Below the pieces are notes generated by a model. It did no database searches, had not been told where the DNA came from, and saw only the letters and a list, made by a program, of their open reading frames with translations. Positions 57,540 through 64,000 of a stretch of 64,000 nt of DNA are shown in pieces (positions within the stretch are counted from its first letter, which is position 1; each line of letters starts with the position of its first letter). The stretch is from Anaerolineae bacterium (GTDB taxonomy: Bacteria; Chloroflexota; Anaerolineae; 4572-78; J111), in NCBI GenBank assembly GCA_022071955.1, contig JAJVIM010000025.1:113753-177752 (forward strand), read 5' to 3'. The position numbers and the translations under genes are program-made.

Positions 57540-60506
57540 ATGTTAGTTTCAAAATATCCGGGCGCTAAAATAGTGATCGGTTTGTTGTTGTGGTTGGCGG
57601 CTGGTACGTTGGTGCTGGCTGTGCTCCCCGGCGTGGCCCGGGCCGATGCGCCCGTTTACGTGCGGGCCGGCGGCCACGACAGCGCCTGCAACGGCCGGGC
57701 CAACCTGGATTACGCCCCGGCCCTGGCCCCCAACTGCGCGGTTCAATCTGCTCAGCAGGGTTTTCACCTGGCCCAACCCGGCGATACCGTCGTGCTGGTC
57801 AGCACCGCCGGCAACTCGCTGGAAGTGCCGCTACCCGCCGCCAACGGACTGACTATCGCCGCTTCACCGGCATTAACGGTGACCAAAACCGGTTCGGCCA
57901 GCTCCGTATCGGCTTTAACCTCGCTCACTTACACCATTCGGATTACCAACGTCAGCGGCTCCAATGTTACCGATGTGCAGGTGGTTGACGCTCTGCCGCC
58001 CATCGGCGTGGTGTCGCTGAGTTCGATCACTTCTGCCGGCTCTTGCGGGCTTGTGTCCGGCTTCCCGCTGATCACCTGTACCCTTGGCTCGCTCAACGCC
58101 GGGGCCAATACCCAGGTAACCATCGTGGTAACCCCCACCGCAGCCGGAACCATCAAAAACTCGGTGTTTGTCTACTCGTCAGACCCCGGCCAGCCCGAGG
58201 CCAGTGTCACTACCTCGGTAACGGGCGTTACCAACCTGTCGATCAGCAAAGCCGATTCGCCGGATCCGGTTTTGGCCGGCCAGCCGCTCACCTATACGCT
58301 GACCATTACCAACGGCGGCCCGATTACCGCCACCTCGATATTGGTTACCGATACGCTGCCGTCGAGCGTGCAGTTTAACCCGGCCAGCCCAAACTGTAGT
58401 CACAGCGGTGGCATTGTCACCTGCAACACCAATTTTTTGGGCGTTAATCAACCGGCCACTTTCACGTTTTTAGTTACCCCGACGCTGACCGGCCTGATTA
58501 CCAACACTGCCCAAATTACCGGCGGTGGCACCGACCTTGACCAGTCTAACAACGTGGCTACCCAAACCACAACCGTTAATCACCCCGGTTTTGTGGTAAC
58601 CAAATCTGCCGTGCCGCCAACCAACAGTACGGTGAGCGCTGGCAGCACCATCACTTATACGCTTGTGGTCTCAAACCCGTGGGGCGATACCACCGGCCTG
58701 GTGCTGACCGATGCCATCCCGGCCGGCGCGGTGTTTGTTGGCAGCCCAACTACAACTCTGGGCAGTATTACCGGCACAATCACCAACGTGGTTTTGACTG
58801 TGCCTTCGTTCCCCAACAACACCGTGCTGACCGCCTCGTTTAAGGTGACGGTCACCGGCGCAATTACCACCATTACCAACCAGGCCACGCTCGCCAGTAA
58901 CCAGAGCAGCCTGCAAAGCAGCAATGTTGTCACCCACGTTTTGGGCGGCGGCCCAGCGACGGTGTACCTGCCCATTATCCTCAAAAACTTCGCGCCCCCG
59001 TCGGTTTCAATTTACTGGGACGATGTGGAGCCGGTGCGCGACAAAGTGAACGATGCCGATGCCGGGGCCGGGTTAACGCCCGATGGTAAAACCGATGGCC
59101 TGTTCAAAATGGTGATCAATCCCGGTTCAACGCCAAAAACCGTCACCAGCGTGCGGCTGGTCAGCAGCCAGCCGTTTGAATGGGATACCATCCCCAGCAA
59201 TGCCAACCCGGTGTTGGGCGTGTTTATTGGCAGCGCCACCCTGCTCAATCAGGCCGATGGCTCAATGAATCAGTTGCTGCCCTTTGCGCTGACGGTGACC
59301 CTGTACGGGGCCGACAGCGCCACACCGAGCCGTTTCCCGCCGGATACCTATGTTTACACGGTGACTGTTGGTTTTAGCGACAACACTTCGGTTTCGGCCA
59401 GCGCCAAAATTCCGCCGGCCGGCGGCGGGGGCACGCCTCCCCCCGAACCCCAATCTAACATTTCTGACGTAAAGGTTGACCCCGATACTAACCAGATATT
59501 TGTGGCCAGCCCGCGCTACGATCTGGTCTATGTTATCGCGGGCAGCACCGACACGGTGACCCGCACCGTGCCGGTGGGCAACGGCCCCACCGGGCTAACG
59601 GTGCTCAAGGCCAGTGTGGCGGTTAACAATAAAGTGTTTGCCGCCCACCAGTACGGAGCCAACTTCTGGCAGCCCGGCGTCAAAGCGTTTGGGGTCAACG
59701 CCGCCAGTTCACACGATACCGATTTTGGCGGTTACGTGGGCGCGGCTCCGGTCAAAATCGCTGCCGACGCCGCCACCGGTCGGGTTTATGTCAGCAACTA
59801 TTTTGACAAGCTGGCCGTGCTCAATGGCGATTCCGGGCCGCCGGAAACACGATTGGGCTGGGTGCTGCAAAAAGGCTTTCAGGGCGCATACGGCATCGAT
59901 GTGAGCCAGGCCACCCACCGGGTGTATCTGGCCACGCGGGATACCGGCGAACTGGTGGTCTTTAACGGCAATAACGACCGCCTGCTCGCCGGCGATTACG
60001 TTCCCACCCACGTTAAACCGCCGGACGCCTGTAGTTTGTGGAGCGTGGCCGTTAACGAATCAACCGGGCACGTGTTTGTGCCCTGCCCCGCTCGCGGCAA
60101 AGTGTACGTGCTTGACGAGGGCCAGGTTACGGTGAACAGCCTGGAAAGCCTGGGGGTGCTTGAACATCGTGAAGACGGCCTGGCGCTGGTAGTGGCGGCG
60201 GTTTCGGCCCCGTGGATAACCGAGATCAGCGTGCCGAGCGGCGCCGGTCTGGGCGAAGAAGGCATTGCGGTTGATACCACCACCAACCGGGTGTTTATCA
60301 CCAACGCTCGCAACAATACCGTGGTTGTTTTGCAGGATGGCCCATCGCCCGCCTACGATACATCGGTGGCGGTGGGCAGCGGCCCGCAGGGCATCGATGT
60401 GAACCCGGCCACGCAAAAGGTGTATGTGGGTAATACCGGCAGCGCCAATATCACGGTTTTGAGCGCCGCGCCGCCGTACAGCGTAATTACCACTATTTCA
60501 CCGTAA
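57540..60506 (+). CDS. Large secreted protein with DUF11 repeats and a YVTN-type beta-propeller
   Basis: 988 residues. Signal peptide about 1-35 (ending VARA). Three DUF11 (CARDB-like) beta repeats at about 110-205, 225-325 and 350-460, each starting like LTVTKTGSASSVSALTSLTY, LSISKADSPDPVLAGQPLTY and FVVTKSAVPPTNSTVSAGST. Near 474 stands VYLPIILKNF, comparable to the C-terminal tail of the preceding protease. A second beta domain (about 485-625) and a Gly/Pro linker lead to a YVTN/NHL-like beta-propeller from about 640 to the end (TNQIFVASPRYDLVYVIAGS, TNRVFITNARNNTVVVLQDG). Probably a cell-surface or extracellular adhesive protein. A terminator follows. Confidence 0.88.
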   Translation: MLVSKYPGAKIVIGLLLWLAAGTLVLAVLPGVARADAPVYVRAGGHDSACNGRANLDYAPALAPNCAVQSAQQGFHLAQPGDTVVLVSTAGNSLEVPLPAANGLTIAASPALTVTKTGSASSVSALTSLTYTIRITNVSGSNVTDVQVVDALPPIGVVSLSSITSAGSCGLVSGFPLITCTLGSLNAGANTQVTIVVTPTAAGTIKNSVFVYSSDPGQPEASVTTSVTGVTNLSISKADSPDPVLAGQPLTYTLTITNGGPITATSILVTDTLPSSVQFNPASPNCSHSGGIVTCNTNFLGVNQPATFTFLVTPTLTGLITNTAQITGGGTDLDQSNNVATQTTTVNHPGFVVTKSAVPPTNSTVSAGSTITYTLVVSNPWGDTTGLVLTDAIPAGAVFVGSPTTTLGSITGTITNVVLTVPSFPNNTVLTASFKVTVTGAITTITNQATLASNQSSLQSSNVVTHVLGGGPATVYLPIILKNFAPPSVSIYWDDVEPVRDKVNDADAGAGLTPDGKTDGLFKMVINPGSTPKTVTSVRLVSSQPFEWDTIPSNANPVLGVFIGSATLLNQADGSMNQLLPFALTVTLYGADSATPSRFPPDTYVYTVTVGFSDNTSVSASAKIPPAGGGGTPPPEPQSNISDVKVDPDTNQIFVASPRYDLVYVIAGSTDTVTRTVPVGNGPTGLTVLKASVAVNNKVFAAHQYGANFWQPGVKAFGVNAASSHDTDFGGYVGAAPVKIAADAATGRVYVSNYFDKLAVLNGDSGPPETRLGWVLQKGFQGAYGIDVSQATHRVYLATRDTGELVVFNGNNDRLLAGDYVPTHVKPPDACSLWSVAVNESTGHVFVPCPARGKVYVLDEGQVTVNSLESLGVLEHREDGLALVVAAVSAPWITEISVPSGAGLGEEGIAVDTTTNRVFITNARNNTVVVLQDGPSPAYDTSVAVGSGPQGIDVNPATQKVYVGNTGSANITVLSAAPPYSVITTISP

Positions 60507-60548
60507 GGGGTGCACCTGCTGGGTGAAATGGTAAGTGATTCGTTCCAG

Positions 60549-60584
60549 CCGGGAGCGAGAGACCCCTCGCTCCCGGTTTTATTT
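60549..60584 (+). terminator. Terminator after the DUF11 gene
   Basis: CCGGGAGCGAG (60549-60559) and CTCGCTCCCGG (60566-60576) form a perfect 11-bp stem followed by TTTTATTT. Confidence 0.92.
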
Positions 60585-60641
60585 GGGCCTGCCGCCGCGC
60601 CGTGCTACAATCAGCGCCAAATCTGGCAAAAGGCGCGGGCA

Positions 60642-61265
60642 ATGCAACTGCTGTGGCACATCATCAAAAAATCCGTTACCGATCTGTGGGACGAAATGCT
60701 GCTGCTGGTGCTGTTTAACGTTATCTGGGTTATTGGCGCGGCGCTGCTGATCCCGCTGCCGTTGGTCACATTTGGGCTGGTTTTCATCGCCCACGATGTT
60801 GCCGCGGGGCGGGGGATAAAATTTGGCCGGTTTTGGGGCTATGCCCGCCGCTATTGGAAAGAGGCCTACATTTGGGGCCTATTCAACGGGGCTGTGCTGG
60901 GAGTATTTGCGTTCAATATTGCGTTTTACGGCGGGCTGGCCGCCTCGTGGGCCACACTGGCGCAGGCCGTATTTTTGGCGCTGACCATGCTCTGGCTGGT
61001 GTGGCAGTTGGTAGTGGTCACCCTCTACCCCCGGCTGGTGGAGCCTCGCTTCAAGCTGGCCGGCCAGAATGCGGCGATCCTCATTGGCAAAAACCCGGTG
61101 ATTGTACTGCTGGTGACGCTGGTTGTTGCCGTTTTATTGGTAGTGACGGCCTTTGCCCCGGCTTTGGGACTGGGTGTGACCGTATCGCTGATTGTGCTGC
61201 TGGTGACCAACACGGTTGACATGCTGCTCAAAAAAGAGCTGCCTCCCCCCGAGAATAAACTTTAA
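60642..61265 (+). CDS. YesL/DUF624-like integral membrane protein
   Basis: 207 residues with about five hydrophobic helices and an N-terminal amphipathic stretch (MQLLWHIIKKSVTDLWDEM) as in YesL-type proteins found near carbohydrate transport genes. The frame extends upstream to 60510, but that extension contains the previous gene's terminator, so ATG 60642 is used; AAGGCGCGGG precedes it. No partner genes nearby suggest a function. It overlaps the convergent nuclease gene by four bases at the stop. Confidence 0.75.
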   Translation: MQLLWHIIKKSVTDLWDEMLLLVLFNVIWVIGAALLIPLPLVTFGLVFIAHDVAAGRGIKFGRFWGYARRYWKEAYIWGLFNGAVLGVFAFNIAFYGGLAASWATLAQAVFLALTMLWLVWQLVVVTLYPRLVEPRFKLAGQNAAILIGKNPVIVLLVTLVVAVLLVVTAFAPALGLGVTVSLIVLLVTNTVDMLLKKELPPPENKL

Positions 61266-62476
61266 TCCCGGCCGCACAGCGCCTTAAACTGGCACTGCCG
61301 GCACACTTCGCCGTTGGGAATCTGCGGAAAACGCCGAAGTTCGGCCAGGTTGGCCTGCGCCGGTTGCAGCAGCAGCGCCTGCAACCCGGCAATGCTGGCC
61401 GTGATTGTCGATTGCACCGCCTGCAAATCGGCCGGGGCAAACTCAAAATCAATGCGGCGTCCATCAGCCAGGCCCAAGACCGTACCCCTGATTGGCCCCC
61501 GGATATGCTCCGGCCAGGTGTGGTGGGCAAACAGCGCGTAAATCCCCAACTGCCGCCGCGCCGAATCTTCATCAATTGGCCCCGTTTTCCAATCGTACAG
61601 GTGAATTGTGTCCGGCTCGCGGCAGGCCAGGTCGATCTGCACCCAGATTTTGACCCCCTCCACGGCAAACGAATGCAGCGCTTCCACGCTTAAAAATGAG
61701 TCGGGCGCAAACTGGCCAACCAGCGCCGAATTGAAAAAGGTGAGCAGATAGCGCCGGGCGTTTTGCCAGGCTTCCCGCCAGGCGGCCGGTGGCGCACTTT
61801 CGCGGTAGTAGTGCTCTCTAAAGCCAACCTGCTGGTTGGGCTGCCGCAAAAAATGGCCCGCCTGCGATGCCCGAAAATCGGCGCGGGCGCGGCGATGCAT
61901 CTGGGCGGCCACCTCGGTGGGGGTAGCCGGGCCGCCGGCCTGCCGGCGGCCCAGCGCAAATTTGATGGCGTCGTGAACCAGTTGGCCGGTCCAGGCCGGA
62001 ATGTTGGTGAGGTTTTTGAGCAGATAGGTTTGGCGTACCGGCTCCGGGGCGTCGGCCTGCCAGCCTTCCCAGGCGGCGTAATAGTGATAGTAGTAAGCGC
62101 GCGGGCATTTTTGGTACAGCGCCTGGCGGGAAAAAGACCAGCTAAATTCGTTGGGCAGGTCGCCGGCGGGGGGCTGTTGGGTAAACGCGTCCAGCAAGTC
62201 GAGCCGGGTAGCCGGCCGGCAGGCGAGCACCGGCCCAAAATCGCCGGGCTGCCAATCCTGGTCTAAATTGGCCTGCCAGTAATCGCGGCGCGGCCGGGCA
62301 ATAAACAGATGTCGCCCCAGCACAATAGCTTGCAGCCGGCGAGCCATTCCCTGCGCCGCCTCAGACGCGCCAATCGCTTCCAACTCCAGCACGCGCGCCG
62401 AGCGCGGCCGCACCTGGCGCAGATGCCACAGACGGTTATTTAACAACAAACTCTGGCCGGCGGTCAGGCTGGTCAT
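61262..62476 (-). CDS. PD-(D/E)XK nuclease with probable 4Fe-4S cluster (Cas4/AddB-like)
   Basis: 404 residues. The nuclease core reads FSWSFSRQALYQKCPRAYYY (Cys124), then VKIWVQIDLACREPDTIHLY followed by DWKTG, giving the Asp...Asp-x-Lys active site, and QLGIYALFA. The C-terminal CRQCQFKALC supplies Cys392, Cys395 and Cys401, which with Cys124 match the iron-sulfur arrangement of Cas4 and AddB/RecB-like nucleases. The first ~110 residues are an added domain of unknown kind. There is no helicase, cas gene or CRISPR array in the window. Its start overlaps the response-regulator stop (ATGA), so the two are coupled. Confidence 0.82.
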   Translation of the reverse strand: MTSLTAGQSLLLNNRLWHLRQVRPRSARVLELEAIGASEAAQGMARRLQAIVLGRHLFIARPRRDYWQANLDQDWQPGDFGPVLACRPATRLDLLDAFTQQPPAGDLPNEFSWSFSRQALYQKCPRAYYYHYYAAWEGWQADAPEPVRQTYLLKNLTNIPAWTGQLVHDAIKFALGRRQAGGPATPTEVAAQMHRRARADFRASQAGHFLRQPNQQVGFREHYYRESAPPAAWREAWQNARRYLLTFFNSALVGQFAPDSFLSVEALHSFAVEGVKIWVQIDLACREPDTIHLYDWKTGPIDEDSARRQLGIYALFAHHTWPEHIRGPIRGTVLGLADGRRIDFEFAPADLQAVQSTITASIAGLQALLLQPAQANLAELRRFPQIPNGEVCRQCQFKALCGRD

Positions 62477-62856
62477 TGGGTGGGCTGCAAAAAGTTCTCC
62501 ACCGAGCGGATCAGTTGTGCAACATCAAAGGGTTTGGTGATGTAATCATCAACCGGGGGCAGGCCATCGATGATAACCCGGCCTTTATCGGGGATTTTGG
62601 CGGTAATCACAATCACCGGCACATGGGCTAACTGGTTGTCGCCTTTCATTTCGCGGTATACATCCCAGCCGTTATAATCGGGCATCATCAAATCGAGCAG
62701 GACCAGGCTGGGGACATCCTGCCGCATTATGTCGATGGCGCTCCGGCCGGAAGTAACGCCGGTTATATCATGCCCGGCCATTCTGAGCGCCTGACGCACC
62801 AGTTCCAGCACCGGGCGTTCGTCTTCAACATAGAGGATAAAAGCGTTTTTTGCCAT
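62473..62856 (-). CDS. Single-domain response regulator (CheY-like receiver)
   Basis: 127 residues, receiver domain only. Acidic pair Glu11-Asp12 (LYVEDERPVLEL), phosphorylation Asp55 in LVLLDLMMPDYNGWD, Thr in VIVITAK and Lys108 in YITKPFD. No output domain, so it acts by protein contact. The frame extends to 62970, but ATG 62856 begins the domain correctly. It is translationally coupled to the downstream nuclease gene, an unusual pairing. The two large sensor proteins of the window are possible but unproven partners. Confidence 0.9.
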   Translation of the reverse strand: MAKNAFILYVEDERPVLELVRQALRMAGHDITGVTSGRSAIDIMRQDVPSLVLLDLMMPDYNGWDVYREMKGDNQLAHVPVIVITAKIPDKGRVIIDGLPPVDDYITKPFDVAQLIRSVENFLQPTQ

Positions 62857-62965
62857 TGTTTGCCGGTTGATAAACTTGCTTACTGGCGCTATTTTAATCG
62901 GGGGCTGACTTGCTGTCAATCCAGAGAACAGACTCAGCCTGCGGCACGGCAACGAAGATAAACCC

Positions 62966-63056
62966 GTCATTCTGAGCCGAAGGCGAAGAATCTCCTGACC
63001 GATGCAACGGTGAGACCCTTACCCTAAAGGGCACAGGTCGCTCCGCTCAGGGTGAC
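62966..63056. repeat. Imperfect inverted repeat of the GTCATTCTGAG type
   Basis: Starts gtcattctgagccgaaggcg and ends cgctccgctcagggtgac; includes the CCCTAAAGGGCAC element also seen near 25151. Same family as 40058-40134. Confidence 0.75.
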
Positions 63057-63084
63057 ATGAAAGAAGCTATTTTCAAGGGAGTAT

Positions 63085-63127
63085 TCCCTGATTCCTAACT
63101 CCTAACCCCTGACTCCTGATCCCTGTT
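63085..63127. repeat. TCCTGATTCCTAACTCC heptad array overlapping the end of rsmE
   Basis: Tandem heptads of the ccctgac/tcctgat/tcctaac type. On the minus strand they encode the last residues (RDQESGVRS) and the stop of rsmE. Confidence 0.8.
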
Positions 63128-63859
63128 GTCCCACTCATCAAAATGATACAACAGCACGGCACAGGCGGCCAGCGCGGCGGTTTCGGCGCGGAGAATGCGC
63201 GGCCCCAGCGACACCGGCACAGCTCCGGCGGCGCGAGCCTGTTCCGCCTCGGCGGGGGCAAAGCCGCCTTCCGGCCCGATAAACAGGCCGATGTCTGCCG
63301 GGTTGTGGCCGGCCAATACCTGTTTGAGCGGCGGCTGGCCGGCCTCTTCCCACGGCATCAACGTTAGCTGATGGCTGGCCGCTGCGGCCAGCGCCTCGGC
63401 CAGCGAATGGGGCGGGGCCAGCTCCGGCAGCCGGCCGCGGCCGCTTTGCTCGGCGGCTTCGCGGATAATCTGCGCCCAGCGCGACTCTTTTTTGGCCAGC
63501 GCCGTCCGGTCGCGCACCACCGAGCGCTGGCACAGGGTGGGCACAAAGCGGGCCACGCCCAGTTCGGTGCCTTTTTGCAGCACCCACTCAAATTTATCGG
63601 CTTTGAGCGTGCCTTGATACAGGGTAAGCCGCAGGCCCGGCTCGGCGCGGGCGGGCCGACGGCCGGTAATCTGCCCCTGCACGGTGCGCCCCACCTCGGT
63701 GAGCGTCACCGTAAATTCGGCCCCGCTGTTATCGAGCGCCACAATTTCATCGCCGGGGCGCAGGCGCAGCACCAGCCGAATCTGGCGGGCCAGGTCGTCG
63801 GCCAGGGTGACGGTGGGCGGGGTGATCCAGTTGGCGGGCACAAAAAATCGATGCGGCAT
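63095..63859 (-). CDS. rsmE: 16S rRNA (uracil-1498-N3)-methyltransferase RsmE
   Basis: Methylates U1498 of 16S rRNA with S-adenosylmethionine. 254 residues. N-terminal PUA-like domain (MPHRFFVPANWI, RLRPGDEIVALDNSG) and a SPOUT knot domain with KADKFEWVLQKGTELGVARF, REAAEQSGRGRLPEL, the SAM loop GLFIGPEGGFAPAEAEQA and SLGPRILRAETAALAA. The last ~10 residues come from a heptad repeat array that also supplies the stop codon; the normal family end is close to VLLYHFDEW. Usually found beside prmA, which may lie outside the window. Confidence 0.95.
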   Translation of the reverse strand: MPHRFFVPANWITPPTVTLADDLARQIRLVLRLRPGDEIVALDNSGAEFTVTLTEVGRTVQGQITGRRPARAEPGLRLTLYQGTLKADKFEWVLQKGTELGVARFVPTLCQRSVVRDRTALAKKESRWAQIIREAAEQSGRGRLPELAPPHSLAEALAAAASHQLTLMPWEEAGQPPLKQVLAGHNPADIGLFIGPEGGFAPAEAEQARAAGAVPVSLGPRILRAETAALAACAVLLYHFDEWDNRDQESGVRS

Positions 63860-63935
63860 CGGTTGGCTTTCGGGCTAAACTCATCACTTTAGGACAGGAA
63901 TGCAGAAGTTCGTTCCGAGATAGGAATTGTACCGC

Positions 63936-64000
63936 GTAGGGGCGAAGCCACTCGGAAAGATGGTATGCTGCAAGATTATCTGCCCTCCGAGTGGCCTCGC
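63936..64000. repeat. Inverted repeat at the window end
   Basis: gtaggggcgaagccactcgg near 63938 is mirrored by ccgagtggcctcgc at the very end. A split or longer relative of the GTAGGGGCG palindromes; it is cut by the window. Confidence 0.5.

Noticed and set aside
60510..60641. N-terminal extension of the YesL-like protein
   Set aside because: It contains the perfect terminator of the preceding gene.
1..64000. tRNA, rRNA, tmRNA or RNase P genes
   Set aside because: No cloverleaf with a T-loop signature or rRNA-like stretch was noticed by eye on either strand; a tRNA scan could still find one.

Overview
The window reads as a chromosomal segment of a Chloroflexota bacterium, probably from the Anaerolineae/Caldilineae/Ardenticatenia side. 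The basis is circumstantial: moderately high GC, secreted proteins with long Thr/Pro linkers, DUF11-repeat and subtilisin exoproteins carrying a Y-[LF]-P-x-x-x-K-N motif, T-box control of serS, and intergenic spaces full of 7-bp tandem repeats and GC-rich palindromes. No rRNA, tRNA, CRISPR array, prophage or intact insertion sequence was seen. It is mostly a core-genome region with accessory exported proteins.

Layout. 1-8.6 kb: 5' part of uvrC, a 42-residue membrane protein with its own promoter, chrA facing a cax Ca2+/H+ antiporter, a redoxin gene whose peroxidatic Cys codon is an in-frame TGA (candidate selenoprotein), then an exported unknown, photolyase, alpha/beta hydrolase and an S51-like/CysRS-tail fusion. 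8.8-15.4 kb: VanW protein, a REC-GAF-kinase lacking its phospho-acceptor His, bioY, a tandem LysW-like zinc-ribbon protein, a candidate small RNA, and a patatin. 15.8-24.6 kb: rpsO-pnp-lepB, AI-2E-type permease, an FHA/beta-propeller transmembrane protein and an M23 peptidase. 25.2-33.1 kb: PAS/GAF histidine kinase, M23 peptidase, a LysM-AraC-azlC-azlD run, and msrPQ methionine sulfoxide repair. 33.1-41.9 kb: FAD amine oxidase, ROK kinase, carAB and T-box-controlled serS.

42.1-48.7 kb is the most coherent functional unit: DHH phosphoesterase, cation-chloride cotransporter, second DHH phosphoesterase, and a single protein fusing a CdaA-type diadenylate cyclase to CdaR-type YbbR domains. Together these look like a c-di-AMP synthesis, degradation and ion-transport module. 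A eukaryote-like double-domain phosphofructokinase follows on the opposite strand.

51-64 kb: site-2 protease, HD protein, TyrA-like dehydrogenase, GIY-YIG protein, glycosyltransferase, subtilisin, a structured intergenic region, a DUF11/beta-propeller exoprotein, a YesL-like membrane protein, a Cas4/AddB-like nuclease with an overlapping response regulator, and rsmE.

The dispersed repeats are a theme of their own. They lie inside the serS T-box leader, inside the carB reading frame, and supply the last codons and stop of rsmE and of the ROK kinase gene.
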